DNA of 64,000 nt from Acidovorax sp. A1169 (GCF_030704685.1 NZ_JAUZDX010000016.1:62001-126000); one strand, 5' to 3'. Shown: positions 9,067 through 18,532, counted from the stretch's first letter. Notes: generated from the sequence alone by a model not told the origin. Program-made: numbers and translations.

Positions 9067-9783
9067 TCAGTGCTTTTCGGGGGCGGGTGGCAGGGGTGGC
9101 GAGACAGCGCCATCGGCCTGCACGAAGCTCAGCGTGGTGACGTAGCTGGCCTCACCATACTTCTCGCCCTGGGCTTCGCCGGGCGTCTTGTCGGTGTGGT
9201 GGACTTCGGCCACGTACTGGCCCTTCCAGGGGGTCAGGAACTCCACGGTGCCGTCATCGGCGGACTGGGCTTCGCGGCTCCAGCCAGCGGGCGAGACCAG
9301 TTGCACCTTGGCCTTGGGCAGCGGCTTGCCGTTGAACACGACCTTGAGCTGGCCGGGCTTGCCGGTGGGCACCAGGTCCAGCGCCTGGCCGGGGGTTACC
9401 GGTTGTGCCAGGCTGGCGACCCAGCGGGCCGAGGGCTGCCAGTACATGGCGGGCAGGTTGCGCTTGCTGCGGTCGATCAGCGGGTAGGTGGCGGCGGCGA
9501 ACAGCGTGTCGGCATTGCCGGTCACGGTGTAGGCAAAGGCGTCCTTGGTGAGCTTGCCCTCGACCTTCTGGCTGGCGGTGCCGGCGCGCTGTTCGAGCAC
9601 GGGCACGCCCTTGAACTTGTCCAGCGAACCGGGGGAGGTTTCGCGCAGGTTGTCGTTGAACTCGCCGAAGTGCAGGCGGGCCTGGCCACCGGCATTTTCG
9701 AGCCACACCTGGTGGGCTTGGGCTGCGCTGGCGCCGAGGGCCAGCAAAGCGGCGGCCAGCAGGGGCTTCATGGAGGATTGCAT
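9067..9783 (-). CDS. DUF4198-family periplasmic protein
   Basis: 238-residue exported protein. Start 9783 is preceded by AAGGAAG at the proper distance; a second ATG 4 codons on (9771) is possible. The signal peptide ends ...ASAAQA followed by HQVWLENAG, the usual DUF4198 N-terminus with a His at the mature end. The C-terminal half has a CarboxypepD-like beta fold (GKPLPKAKVQLVSPAGW, DDGTVEFLTPWKGQYVAEVHH). Members were once described as periplasmic parts of Co/Ni uptake, and they sit beside TonB receptors; a role in metal or metal-chelate handling is inference. It lies between two receptor genes of one operon. A homologue is at 51538-52338. Confidence 0.8.
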   Translation of the reverse strand: MQSSMKPLLAAALLALGASAAQAHQVWLENAGGQARLHFGEFNDNLRETSPGSLDKFKGVPVLEQRAGTASQKVEGKLTKDAFAYTVTGNADTLFAAATYPLIDRSKRNLPAMYWQPSARWVASLAQPVTPGQALDLVPTGKPGQLKVVFNGKPLPKAKVQLVSPAGWSREAQSADDGTVEFLTPWKGQYVAEVHHTDKTPGEAQGEKYGEASYVTTLSFVQADGAVSPPLPPAPEKH

Positions 9784-9893
9784 GGAAGTCTTCCTTTCAA
9801 TGGTTGGTGTGGAACACGGAAATCGAACAAACGCCCCCTCCACGCGGTTGCATGGTCGGGGCTGATGGCACGGGTCGTCGACCCTGCCGGGGA

Positions 9894-12119
9894 TCAGAAG
9901 TCGACGCTGGCGCTCAGGCTGAAGGCACGCGGAGCACCCACCACCAGATAGCCCGAGCCTGGGTAGCCGCCCACCGAAGCCCAGTGGTTCTTGTCGGTCA
10001 CGTTGTCGATGCGCGCGCGCAGCGTGACCAGCTTGCCGCCCATCTCGGTCAGGTAGCGGGCACCCAGGTCCAGGCGGTTCCAGCCGGCCACGCGCAAGGT
10101 GTTGGTGGCGTTGGCATGGCTCGATCCGGTGTGCACCAGTCGGCCGTCCAGGGCCAGGCCGCGCACGCCGGGTACGTCCCACTCCAGGCCCAGGTTGGCC
10201 TGCAGCTTGGGCACACCGATCACGCGCTGGCCTTCGGTGAGTGCCGAGCCGGTGCGCTGCTGCGTGGCTTCGAGCCAGGTGGCACCGCCGAGCACGCGCA
10301 GGCCGCTCATGGCCTCGCCCTGCACGGCCAGTTCCACGCTCTGGTGGCGGTCCTTGCCGCTCGCGCCGAAGATGCCTGCGGCATCGACCACAGAGCGTGG
10401 CTTGTCGGTGGAGAACAGCGCCAGGCTGCCGCCCACGCGGCCGGCGTCGTACTTCACGCCGATTTCCTTTTGCTTGGAGACATAGGGGGCCAGCATGGTG
10501 CCCCGGTTGGCTGCGGTGGAGGGGGCGGTCTCGCCCTGGCTCAGGCCCTCGGCGTAATTGGCGTACACCGACAGGCTCTTGTCCAGCTTGTACAACGCAG
10601 CCAGCAGGGGGCTGGTGCGGCTTTGGTCATAGCGGTCGCTCTGGGCGCCGGTGGCGTATGCGAAATTGGCGATGTCGAACTTCTGATGGCGCAGGCCCAG
10701 CGTCACGAGCAGGCGCTTGTCCAGCATCGACAGTGTGTCGCCCAGCGCCACGCTGCTCAGCTTGATGCGGCCTGTGGTCAGTGGGTTGCCCATCACCCCG
10801 CCGCGCAGCGCGGTGCCGCTGTAGGCCGGCGTGGCGGTGTACAGCGGGTTGTAGAGGTTGGTGGCCTGGGTGTTGCCGAAGTCCATGACATAGGCATTCT
10901 TCTTGTCAAGGCTGAAGGTGGATGCAGCGATCACCCACTCGTGGCCGACGCTGCCGGTCTGCAGCTTGCCGCGCAGGCCCAGTTCGCCGGTGTTCACATT
11001 GTCCTTGCGGTTGTTGTCGAAGCGGTAGGTCGTGCCTGCGCCTGTGGCAGCATTGGCCACCGAGAGGTTGGCCAGCGAGTTCGACTCGGTGCCGCTGCGT
11101 GCACCGGCGGCGGCCCAGGCCGTGACGTTCGGGTTGATGTCCCATTCGCCGCGCAGCGTGCCGAAGGTGTCGCGCTCGTTGGAGAACGCCCAGGGCTGTG
11201 CAAAGTTAGAGTTGCCGTCGGGTGCGGTGGGCACGGAGGTCACTGCGCCGAGCGTGACGTTCGTGCGGGTGCGGTTCAGCTTGTGGTCCTGCCAGCCGAT
11301 GTCGCCCGACAGGCGCACGTCGCGGCTGCGCCAGTCCAGGCCCACGGCGGCCAGGCCGAGCTTGGCCTTCTCGTCGTCGACGGCGGTGCCGCCATTGTGC
11401 GAGGCCACGTTGACGCGGATGCCGGCGCTTCCATCGGGACCGAAACGGCGCGCGATGTCGGCCGAAATGTCGGTGTGGCCACCGCTGCCGACGCCGAAGC
11501 CCACACGGCTCAGGGGCTCGTTGGGGGCGCGCTTGGGCAGCAGGTTGATGGCACCGCCCAGGCCGCCACCACCGGGGTTGGCGCCGTTGAGGAAGGACGA
11601 TGCGCCGCGCAGCACTTCCACGCGCTCGAACAGCTCGGTGGCGATGTACTGGCGTGGCAGCAGGCCGTACAGGCCGTTGTAGGCCGTATCGTCCGAGCCC
11701 AGGATGAAGCCGCGGATGAAGTACGACTCCTGGAAGTTGCCGAAGCCCCGGGCCACGCGCACGGTAGGGTCGTTCTGCAGCACGTCGCCCACGCTGCGGG
11801 CGTGGCGGTCCTGGATCAGTTCATTGGTGTAGCTGATGGCAGAGAACGGCGTCTCCATGGCATCGCGCGTGCCCAGAATGCCGACGCGGCCGCCGCGTGC
11901 CACCTGGCCGCTGGCATAGGCGGGCGACAGGCCCTGCGCCGATGCGTCGGCACTGGCGTTCACGGTAACGGTGGCGAGCGCCTTGTCGCTGCCGGTGCTG
12001 GTCTGGGCTTGCACGGCGGGCAGGGCCAGCATGCACAGCAGAGCCGCAGCAAGGGCCGCCGGTGTGTGCGGGAATTGGGCACGGGACGGGCCCTGGGGCG
12101 TGAAGGCGGTGTGGTGCAT
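9894..12119 (-). CDS. TonB-dependent siderophore receptor
   Basis: Outer-membrane ferric-siderophore receptor, 741 residues from the ATG at 12119. An earlier in-frame ATG (12170) would overlap the upstream gene. The signal peptide ends near PAVQAQ. The TonB box lies around LATVTVNASAD. The plug carries AMETPFSAISYTNELI and VEVLRGASSFLNGANPGGGG, typical of the FhuA/ferrichrome-coprogen type. The C-terminus ends ...AFSLSASVDF. It lies between the 77-residue membrane-protein gene (28 nt upstream) and the DUF4198 gene. The start codon lacks a strong Shine-Dalgarno sequence. The siderophore is unknown. Confidence 0.9.
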   Translation of the reverse strand: MHHTAFTPQGPSRAQFPHTPAALAAALLCMLALPAVQAQTSTGSDKALATVTVNASADASAQGLSPAYASGQVARGGRVGILGTRDAMETPFSAISYTNELIQDRHARSVGDVLQNDPTVRVARGFGNFQESYFIRGFILGSDDTAYNGLYGLLPRQYIATELFERVEVLRGASSFLNGANPGGGGLGGAINLLPKRAPNEPLSRVGFGVGSGGHTDISADIARRFGPDGSAGIRVNVASHNGGTAVDDEKAKLGLAAVGLDWRSRDVRLSGDIGWQDHKLNRTRTNVTLGAVTSVPTAPDGNSNFAQPWAFSNERDTFGTLRGEWDINPNVTAWAAAGARSGTESNSLANLSVANAATGAGTTYRFDNNRKDNVNTGELGLRGKLQTGSVGHEWVIAASTFSLDKKNAYVMDFGNTQATNLYNPLYTATPAYSGTALRGGVMGNPLTTGRIKLSSVALGDTLSMLDKRLLVTLGLRHQKFDIANFAYATGAQSDRYDQSRTSPLLAALYKLDKSLSVYANYAEGLSQGETAPSTAANRGTMLAPYVSKQKEIGVKYDAGRVGGSLALFSTDKPRSVVDAAGIFGASGKDRHQSVELAVQGEAMSGLRVLGGATWLEATQQRTGSALTEGQRVIGVPKLQANLGLEWDVPGVRGLALDGRLVHTGSSHANATNTLRVAGWNRLDLGARYLTEMGGKLVTLRARIDNVTDKNHWASVGGYPGSGYLVVGAPRAFSLSASVDF

Positions 12120-12147
12120 GGTGCTCGGCGATAAGAGGAAAGAAGGG

Positions 12148-12381
12148 TCAGAAAGGGGTGGCGGGGTCATCGCCGGGGTCAGGATCCGCAGGGGCTGCAG
12201 CCGGCGTTGGCCGCCAGGTGAACCAGCCCATCACGGCGACCGGCACCCCCAGTCCGACCCAGGCCCACCAATCGCCCCAGGTGTCTGAGACCAGCGCGGT
12301 GGCCAGCCCGCTGGCGGTCAGCAGCCCCAGCACGATGGGCCAGCCCCACAGGGTGCGAAACGGCGTGGGTGCGTTTTTCAT
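12148..12381 (-). CDS. Small two-helix membrane protein of the PepSY-receptor operon
   Basis: 77-residue protein starting at the ATG that overlaps the PepSY stop (ATGA, 12378-12381). It has two hydrophobic helices (WPIVLGLLTASGLATALVS and WAWVGLGVPVAVMGWFTW) joined by a short DTWGDW turn, and an Ala/Pro/Asp-rich cytoplasmic-looking tail. Small hydrophobic proteins of this kind often accompany PepSY siderophore reductases. I do not recognise a named family. Translational coupling suggests it is made stoichiometrically with the PepSY protein, perhaps as a subunit (inference). Confidence 0.75.
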   Translation of the reverse strand: MKNAPTPFRTLWGWPIVLGLLTASGLATALVSDTWGDWWAWVGLGVPVAVMGWFTWRPTPAAAPADPDPGDDPATPF

Positions 12382-13598
12382 GCGGACTGCTCCGGACGGG
12401 CCATGGTGGCCGTGGCGCCAGCGGGCAGGCCGGTGGCCGTGGCGGGTGCAGGCGCGGCGGCCGAGGCAGGTGCCCTGCGGCGCAGCCACAGGTACAGGCC
12501 GCTGCCCAGCACCACGATGGTGGCGATGTCGAGCAGCGCCCAGAGGATCTTCATGGGCATGCCGCCATAGTCGCCAAAGTGCAGCGGCTGCGAGACCAGC
12601 AGTGCCGTGAGGTACCAGGGCAGCTGCGGCGCGGCGGTGACCTGGCCGCTGTGGGCGTCGACCAGCACCGGCTGCAGCAGGCGCGAGGTCAGGGGCTCGG
12701 CACCGCGCAGGAACACGGTGTTGTGGTGCGGGCTCGAGAACGAGGTGCCCGGGAAGGCGATGAACGACAGTTTGTTGCCTGGCGCGTGCGTGCGCGCGGC
12801 GTCCACTGCCTGCTGCATCGGCCCGCGCTGGTCCATGGCGATCACGGGCTTGCCCTTGTAGGGCGCCAGCAGGGTGGACAGCTGGTCGTACTGCCAGTAC
12901 TTGATCATCAGGTCGGCCCAGGTGTTGATCATGCCGGTGGCGCCCACCACCAGGGCCCAGACCAGGGTGACGACGCCCAGCAGGTTGTGCAGATCAAGCC
13001 ACTTCACGCGCGTGGAGCGATCGCGCCGCACGTCGCCGAAGCGCAGCTTGCGCATGAAGGGCGCGTACAGCACCACGCCGGTGACGATGGCCACCAGCAG
13101 CAACAGCCCCATGAAACCGAGGAACAGCTTGCCCGGCAAGCCGGCGAACAGGTCCACGTGCAGGCGGAACATCAGGTTCATGAAGCCCTGGTTGGTGGGA
13201 ATGTCGGACAGTACCTTGGCCGTGCGCGCATCCACCGCCACGGACTTGAAGTCCTCGGTGGGCTCGGGCGTGTGCGTGAGGGTGACGAACCAGACCTTGT
13301 CGTCGTCCTCGGCCTGCGATACGAACTGCACCATGCGCCCGGGGTGCACGGCCCGGGCGGCAGCGATCACGGTATCGAGGCTGGCGCGCGGCGTCCCATC
13401 GGGCATGGCGGGCGCCTCGACCTCGGTGCCCAGCAGATGGCCGATTTCGTGGTGGAAGATCAGCGGCAGGCCCGTGAGGCACAGCAGCAGCATGAAGACG
13501 GTGCAGACCAGGCTGGACCACTTGTGGGTCCAGGACCAGCGGCGGATGGCGGTGGGTGACAGCATGGTGCGGGGCTCGGTGGACCCCCTTTGGGTCAT
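12378..13598 (-). CDS. PepSY-domain membrane protein, putative ferric-siderophore reductase (PiuB/FoxB type)
   Basis: 406-residue inner-membrane protein with four main helices: SSLVCTVFMLLLCLTGLPLIF, LFLGFMGLLLLVAIVTGVVLY, LLGVVTLVWALVVGATGMI and LWALLDIATIVVLGSGLYLWL. Conserved His residues lie at helix ends (WTHKW, FHHEIGH, RLHVD, DLHNLLG, PLHFGD), as expected for haem ligands. PepSY segments lie in the periplasmic loops. In FoxB-like proteins this architecture carries haems and reduces ferric siderophores; the role here is by family. It is the first gene of the operon that runs into two TonB receptors and is preceded by a weak Fur-box-like site. Start 13598 has a poor Shine-Dalgarno; Met12 (13565) is an alternative. 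Confidence 0.85.
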   Translation of the reverse strand: MTQRGSTEPRTMLSPTAIRRWSWTHKWSSLVCTVFMLLLCLTGLPLIFHHEIGHLLGTEVEAPAMPDGTPRASLDTVIAAARAVHPGRMVQFVSQAEDDDKVWFVTLTHTPEPTEDFKSVAVDARTAKVLSDIPTNQGFMNLMFRLHVDLFAGLPGKLFLGFMGLLLLVAIVTGVVLYAPFMRKLRFGDVRRDRSTRVKWLDLHNLLGVVTLVWALVVGATGMINTWADLMIKYWQYDQLSTLLAPYKGKPVIAMDQRGPMQQAVDAARTHAPGNKLSFIAFPGTSFSSPHHNTVFLRGAEPLTSRLLQPVLVDAHSGQVTAAPQLPWYLTALLVSQPLHFGDYGGMPMKILWALLDIATIVVLGSGLYLWLRRRAPASAAAPAPATATGLPAGATATMARPEQSA

Positions 13599-13661
13599 GT
13601 CGATGGACGAGGGCCGCCACGGCTGCAGGGCCGAGAGGGCATTTGGGCCCGAATTTTACAA

Positions 13662-13676
13662 TGCAAGTAAGAATGA
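13662..13676 (-). promoter_or_regulatory. Weak Fur-box-like site ahead of the PepSY-receptor operon
   Basis: TGCAAGTAAGAATGA matches 8 of 14 positions of the 7-1-7 Fur model TGATAAT-N-ATTATCA and lies in an A+T-rich patch 64 nt upstream of the PepSY start at 13598. On the minus strand a TAAAAT box follows. The match is weak; the position and operon content make it plausible. Confidence 0.3.
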
Positions 13677-13715
13677 TTTGTTTTTGCGTTGTCTTTGGCT
13701 TGTTGTTTTGATGCC

Positions 13716-13747
13716 CAAAAAAAGCTCGGCGCCCTTGGGAGCGCCGG
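13716..13747 (-). terminator. Rho-independent terminator of the two-receptor operon
   Basis: Read on the minus strand: GGCGCTCCCAAGGGCGCC stem-loop, a short GAGC linker and a run of at least seven T. It lies about 30 nt past the receptor stop at 13778 and separates that operon from the PepSY operon that starts at 13598. Confidence 0.85.
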
Positions 13748-13777
13748 GTTGTGCAAACGCACGCAGGGTGCGCGTGA

Positions 13778-15925
13778 TCAGTACCTCGCCTTGAGCGCCA
13801 GCGTCACGCGGCGCGGCTCGCCGTAGAAGTTCTGGCGAAAGGTGTTGGAGACCTTCTCGTAGTAGGTCTTGTCGAACAGGTTGTCCACCGAGAGGTTCAG
13901 CGCAAGCTGGTCGTTGATCTGGTACCCCACCTGGGCGCTGGCCAGCACATAGTCGCCCGGGGTGATGCGCAGTGCGCCGCTCTGCGCGAAGAACTCGCTG
14001 CGGTAGGAGACACCGCCGCCGATGCTGAAGCCACGCAGCGCGGGCGAGGTGAAGGCATAGCGCGTGAACAGGTTCACGCTGTGGCGCGGGGTGATGGGGC
14101 TGAACACCTGGCCCTGCTGGGCTACGGGTGCCTTGAGGTAGAGCGTGTCGTTGTAGGCGTAGCCCGCCACCACGTCCCAGCCGGGCTGGGGCTGGCCGCT
14201 GACCTCGGCCTCGAAGCCTTGCGAGCGCACCTTGCCGCCGGCGTAGAAGGCACCAGCCAACCGGGAGTCAGCGATAGCACGGTCTTCGTCGATGATGCGG
14301 AAGATGGCGGCATGCGCCTGCAGGCGCTTGTCCAGGAACTCGCCCTTCACGCCCACTTCCACCTGCTTGCCGGTGCGGGGATCGAGCAGCTGTTTGTCGA
14401 TGTCGAGCTGGCTCTGCACCACGAAGGTCTCGGAGTAGCCTGCGTAGGCGGTGTACTGCGGATGAAAGTCGTACAGCACTGCCACCGAAGGCACGAACTG
14501 GCGGCCCGGGTCGGCCACGCTCGTGGCGGCACCGGTGCTGGTGCTGCGCGTCACCGCGTCGGCCCAGCTCAGGCGCCCGCCGGCCAGGACCTTGACAGCG
14601 TCCGCCACGCTGACCTGCACCTGGCCGTACAGCGCGTTCTCGTTGCGCGTGGTGATGGCCGTGTAGCCGGGGAGCCCGAGAGCCGGGTAGGGCGCGTTGT
14701 AGTTGGGCGTGAGCAGGTTGGCCTGGGACGGGGTGCCGTAGACGAAGTTGTTGTCGTAGCTCTTGTTCTCGCTGCGGCTGGCGCCCACCAGCAGGCGGTG
14801 GGTGCGGCCCGCCACGTCCACCGGCAGGCTGGCGAACAGGTCGTAGTTGCGTGTCTTCACATGGGTCAGGCCATCCACCATTTCCATGGTGAAGTTGCCA
14901 TTGGGGGCGAGGGCGCTGTTGGCGCGGGCTGCGCTGTAGAAGGCGGTGCGGTCCACATCGCGGGCCGACAGGCGCACCGTGCCGCCACCCGAGAGGCGGT
15001 GCTCCAGTTCGGCAAACAGGTCGGTGGTCTCCAGGTCCTGGCGGTTGGAGGCCAGGCCCGAGAAGGCACTGCGCGGCAGCTCGGCCAGGCGGCCATCGGC
15101 ATAGGTGGGCAGGCCCTGGTCGATGGATGCGCGCACGCGCTGCTGCGCGCCGCCGATGGACAGTGTGGTGGACGGGGCGATGTCCCATTCCAGCGTGCCA
15201 TAGCCCAGGCGCTTGTTGTTGAACAGGGTGTCGACATGGCTGTCGCGGTCTTCCGCCACGGCCACAGCGCGGGCGCGCACGGTGCCTGCAGCGTTGAGTG
15301 CACCGCCCACGTCCACCTCGCCGCGGCGCAGACCGAAGGAACCCACGGACGCATCGGCGTTGATCATCAGTTTGCCCGGTGCGCGCTTGCGCACCAGGTT
15401 CACCGTGCCGCCCGGCTCGCTGCCGCCCTGCAGCATGCCGGCGGGGCCGCGCAGCACCTCTATGCGGTCGTACATGGCGGCGTCCAGCGTGCTGTAGTTG
15501 CCCTGCGGGATGGGCACACCATCGAGCTGGATGGACCCAAGATCGAAGCCGCGCGACTGGAAGCTGTTGTAGTTGCCCGCACCGTCTAGGCGGGTCACGT
15601 TGATGCCGGTGCTGAACTTGACGGCGTCTTCGACCTTGGTGACGTTGCGGTCGTCCAGCTGCTGGCGCGTGATGACGCTGATGGACTGCGGGATCTCCCG
15701 CGGCGCCTGCTCCATCTTGCCCACGCTGAGCTGGCGGGCCGTGTACTGGCCCGTGCCTTCGGTGGTGTCGATGGAGTTGGTCACCTTCACCTCGGGCAGG
15801 GCGGCGTCCTGCGCTTGGGCTGTCGCCAGGCAGCTGCAGGCGGCCAGCAGGGCCAGTGTGGTGAGGCGAAACGAGGGCGCAGTGGATGCGCGCAGGTGGT
15901 GGGTAAAAAGGCGGCTTTGTGTCAT
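13778..15925 (-). CDS. TonB-dependent siderophore receptor (FhuE/FpvA-like)
   Basis: 715-residue outer-membrane receptor. The signal peptide ends near ATAQAQD. The TonB box lies around LPEVKVTNSIDTTEG. Plug motifs KMEQAPREIPQSISVITRQQ and IEVLRGPAGMLQGGSEPGG and the segment SFQSRGFDLGSIQLDGVPI are typical of receptors for hydroxamate or mixed siderophores (coprogen, pyoverdine). The C-terminus ends ...NFYGEPRRVTLALKARY, the characteristic FYGEPR-x-x box of the FhuE group. It starts 28 nt after the preceding receptor gene and is followed by a strong terminator, so it closes the operon. The exact siderophore is not known. Confidence 0.92.
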   Translation of the reverse strand: MTQSRLFTHHLRASTAPSFRLTTLALLAACSCLATAQAQDAALPEVKVTNSIDTTEGTGQYTARQLSVGKMEQAPREIPQSISVITRQQLDDRNVTKVEDAVKFSTGINVTRLDGAGNYNSFQSRGFDLGSIQLDGVPIPQGNYSTLDAAMYDRIEVLRGPAGMLQGGSEPGGTVNLVRKRAPGKLMINADASVGSFGLRRGEVDVGGALNAAGTVRARAVAVAEDRDSHVDTLFNNKRLGYGTLEWDIAPSTTLSIGGAQQRVRASIDQGLPTYADGRLAELPRSAFSGLASNRQDLETTDLFAELEHRLSGGGTVRLSARDVDRTAFYSAARANSALAPNGNFTMEMVDGLTHVKTRNYDLFASLPVDVAGRTHRLLVGASRSENKSYDNNFVYGTPSQANLLTPNYNAPYPALGLPGYTAITTRNENALYGQVQVSVADAVKVLAGGRLSWADAVTRSTSTGAATSVADPGRQFVPSVAVLYDFHPQYTAYAGYSETFVVQSQLDIDKQLLDPRTGKQVEVGVKGEFLDKRLQAHAAIFRIIDEDRAIADSRLAGAFYAGGKVRSQGFEAEVSGQPQPGWDVVAGYAYNDTLYLKAPVAQQGQVFSPITPRHSVNLFTRYAFTSPALRGFSIGGGVSYRSEFFAQSGALRITPGDYVLASAQVGYQINDQLALNLSVDNLFDKTYYEKVSNTFRQNFYGEPRRVTLALKARY

Positions 15926-15953
15926 GGCATGGGCACTGTGGGTGCAAAAAGAC

Positions 15954-18116
15954 TCAGAAGCGTGTGCGCAGCGTGACCTGCAGCGCGCGCGGCGAGCCGG
16001 GCAGGATCAGGTTGTCGTTGCTGCCATGGGCCGACACGTAGTACTTGCGGTTGGTGAGGTTCTTCACGTTCACGTCCAGACCCCACTGGCCCAGCGTGTA
16101 CTGCATTGCGGCGTCCACCGTGGTGTAGGCGGGCAGGGTGACCAGATTGGTCAGCGACGTGTAGCGCTCGCCCACGTGGCTCACGCCACCGCCCAGGCGC
16201 AGGCCGTGGCCCACATCCCTCATGGCCCACAGGAAAGCCGAGTTGCGGGGCGTGAGCGCGGCCACCTTGCCCTGCGAGGGCACGTTCACCGTGGGCAACT
16301 GGCTGCTGGCGGCCGTGGCCAGGGATTTCGCCATGCGGCCATTGAGGTAGGCATAGCCTGCGCTCACGTCCCAGCCGGACAGCCGGCCGCTGCCGGTGAG
16401 CTCCAGCCCATTGGTGCGCTGCGTGCCCACGTTGATCTGCCGCGCAGGGTTGGACGGGTCGGTGTTCTTGATGTTGGTGCGTTCCAGATTGAAGAGCGCG
16501 CCGGTGAGATTGAGGCGGCCGTCGAGCAGGTCGAGCTTGACGCCGATCTCCTTGTTCTGCGTGATCTCGGGCTCGTTGGCCGTGTTGTTGGCCGCCAGTG
16601 CGAAGGTCTCGCCCGAGGGCTGGAAGGACTTGCTGTACGACACGTAGTACGACACCTGCTCGCTGGGCTGCCAGACCAGGCCGGCGCGCGGGCTGAATTT
16701 CTTGTCGGTGCGCTCAAGGCTGGCCAGGGTGCGGTCAAAGCGGGTGTCCTGCTTGAAGACGTCGTAGCGCGCGCCCACCAGGGCCTTCCATTGCGGTGCC
16801 AGGGTGATCTGGTCCTGCAGGTACAGGCCCACGGTGCCCTGCTCCGTGTGGCTGGGGATGGCGCCGGTGGCGGTGTAGGCGCTGGCGGGGATGGCAGGCG
16901 TGGGCACGTTGCCGGGGCTCAGGATGCTCACCCGGTCCACCACGCCACCCGAGATGGATTCGGCGCGTTTTTTCTGCTGGCCCAACTCCATGCCCATCAG
17001 CCATTCCTGGCGCAGCCCGCCCAGGTGGTTGCGCCAGGTCACGTCGGTCTGGTTGAACACGCCGCTTTCGTCGCGAAAGACCAGGCTGCGGGTGCGGCCC
17101 ACGGTCATCGTGACCGGGTCGGTGGTGCCGCTGGGCAGGGTGTTGTAGCGGTCCAGGGTGTAGTCGTACACGCGGGTGACGTTGCGCACCGACCAGTCGT
17201 CGTTGAAGCGGTGGTTGAGGGTGGCCGTGAAGGACTGGACGTTGCTGGTGCTGGTGTCGTCCTTCACCGCCGTGCCCGAGCCGTAATAGGTGCCGGCCGG
17301 CACGTTGACGGGGCGGCCGTTGAGCGCGGGGATGCCGAAGTCCGTCAGCCGCTGGTCGCGGGCGTTGGTGTACTGCAGCAGCAGCTGGGTCTCGGGTGCG
17401 AGCTTGAGCGCCAGCGAGGGCGCGAAGTTGTGGCGTTTGACGAACTGCTGGTCGCGGTAGCTGCCCGAATCCTCGCCCGCCAGGTTCAGGCGCAAGGCGG
17501 CGGCATCGTTGATGCCCAGGTTCACATCGGCCGTGGCGCGGCGGTAGTCGTGGCTGCCCAGGCCCAGGGTGGCTTCGCCCGAGGTGGTGCCGAACACTGG
17601 CTTCTTGGTCACGCGGTTGATCAGGCCGCCCGATGAGCCCCGGCCGTAGAGCACGGCCGCCGGGCCCTTGAGCACCTCGATGCGTTCGATGTCGGCCAGG
17701 TCGCGGAAGTACAGCGCGTCGTCGCGCACGCCGTCGACGAACTGGTCGGCGATGGCCGTGAAGCCGCGGATCACCACCTGGTCGCGCTGGCCGTCGCCAT
17801 GGCTCATGGCCACGCCGGGCACGTTGCGCAGCGCGTCTTCCATGGAGCGCGCGCCCTGGTCGCGCAGCAACTGCCCCGGCACCACGTTGACGGCCTGGGG
17901 CACATCGCGCAGCGGGGCGCTGCCCTTGGTGGCCGTGGTGCTGGCGGCGGGGGCGTAGGCGTCGTCCGCAGCGCCCGACTTGATGGTGACCTCGCCCAGC
18001 GTCTGGGGCGCGCGGGGCGCGGGGACGGACTGGGCCAGAACAGGGGTGCCGAAGGCGGCGATCAGGGCCACGGCCACAGGCGTGCGTACGGCAGAGAACA
18101 GGGGATGCAGGGGCAT
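15954..18116 (-). CDS. TonB-dependent catecholate siderophore receptor (Fiu-like)
   Basis: 720-residue outer-membrane receptor. Start 18116 is preferred because AAGG lies at proper distance; an ATG 7 codons earlier (18137) is possible. The signal peptide ends ...TPVLAQS. The TonB box is LGEVTIKSGA. Plug motifs APLRDVPQAVNVVPGQLL, VVIRGFTAIADQFVDGVRDD and IEVLKGPAAVLYGRGSSGG match the Fiu/CirA catecholate group; VDGVRDDALYFRD is especially Fiu-like. The last residues are ...ALQVTLRTRF. It follows DUF3325 by 73 nt in the DUF3649-PepSY-DUF3325 operon, so that PepSY protein is the likely reductase for its cargo (inference). Confidence 0.92.
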   Translation of the reverse strand: MPLHPLFSAVRTPVAVALIAAFGTPVLAQSVPAPRAPQTLGEVTIKSGAADDAYAPAASTTATKGSAPLRDVPQAVNVVPGQLLRDQGARSMEDALRNVPGVAMSHGDGQRDQVVIRGFTAIADQFVDGVRDDALYFRDLADIERIEVLKGPAAVLYGRGSSGGLINRVTKKPVFGTTSGEATLGLGSHDYRRATADVNLGINDAAALRLNLAGEDSGSYRDQQFVKRHNFAPSLALKLAPETQLLLQYTNARDQRLTDFGIPALNGRPVNVPAGTYYGSGTAVKDDTSTSNVQSFTATLNHRFNDDWSVRNVTRVYDYTLDRYNTLPSGTTDPVTMTVGRTRSLVFRDESGVFNQTDVTWRNHLGGLRQEWLMGMELGQQKKRAESISGGVVDRVSILSPGNVPTPAIPASAYTATGAIPSHTEQGTVGLYLQDQITLAPQWKALVGARYDVFKQDTRFDRTLASLERTDKKFSPRAGLVWQPSEQVSYYVSYSKSFQPSGETFALAANNTANEPEITQNKEIGVKLDLLDGRLNLTGALFNLERTNIKNTDPSNPARQINVGTQRTNGLELTGSGRLSGWDVSAGYAYLNGRMAKSLATAASSQLPTVNVPSQGKVAALTPRNSAFLWAMRDVGHGLRLGGGVSHVGERYTSLTNLVTLPAYTTVDAAMQYTLGQWGLDVNVKNLTNRKYYVSAHGSNDNLILPGSPRALQVTLRTRF

Positions 18117-18189
18117 GGGATACCTTGGGCGGGACACAGCGATGGAAGAAAAAGAAACCGGTGAGAGGGGGGTGGGGAGGGGCAGCCCA

Positions 18190-18522
18190 TCACCACCCGG
18201 CGGCGCAGGCGGCCAGCCCGGCCAGCAGGGCTGCGCCGGCCAGCGTTGGCGCGCGACGGGGCTGCCAGGTCATCACCGCGGTGACGGCCACGGCGGCCAC
18301 CGACAGCGCGATGGTCCAGGCCGTCACACCCAGCGAGGAGGGGGTGCCGGAGTGGGGCCGCGCGGCCAGCCACAGCGAGAGGGCCAGCAGCAGCCAGCCC
18401 ACGCGACGCAGTTGCGCCAGGCGAGGCGTGGCGGTCTCGCGGCCCAGGGCATCCTCGTGGTGGCGGTCCATGCCCAGGGCAATGGCAGACCAGGCGGCAA
18501 AGCAGAAGAAAAAGGCGGACAT
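18190..18522 (-). CDS. DUF3325-family small membrane protein
   Basis: 110-residue protein with three hydrophobic helices (AFFFCFAAWSAIALGM, VGWLLLALSLWLAA, VTAWTIALSVAAVAVTAVM and a C-terminal LAGAALLAGLAACAAG stretch), separated by a His/Arg-rich cytoplasmic loop MDRHHEDALGRE. DUF3325 proteins occur almost only beside PepSY siderophore reductases and DUF3649. The start lies 10 nt after the PepSY stop. Its function is unproven; a membrane partner of the reductase is likely from context. The open frame extends upstream into the PepSY gene, but ATG 18522 fits the family length. Confidence 0.8.
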   Translation of the reverse strand: MSAFFFCFAAWSAIALGMDRHHEDALGRETATPRLAQLRRVGWLLLALSLWLAARPHSGTPSSLGVTAWTIALSVAAVAVTAVMTWQPRRAPTLAGAALLAGLAACAAGW

Positions 18523-18532
18523 GGCGACTCGT

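Noticed and set aside
8850..9113. N-terminal extension of the receptor frame up to 9113
   Set aside because: It would add 88 residues of Pro/Arg/Ser-rich sequence before a proper signal peptide; the ATG at 8849 fits the family.
6945..9140. A 731-codon open frame on the + strand opposite a TonB receptor (similar long frames lie opposite other receptors at 9804-12134 and 15573-17636)
   Set aside because: Low-complexity Ala/Gly/His/Arg composition without domains; these are antisense shadows produced by GC-rich codon third positions.
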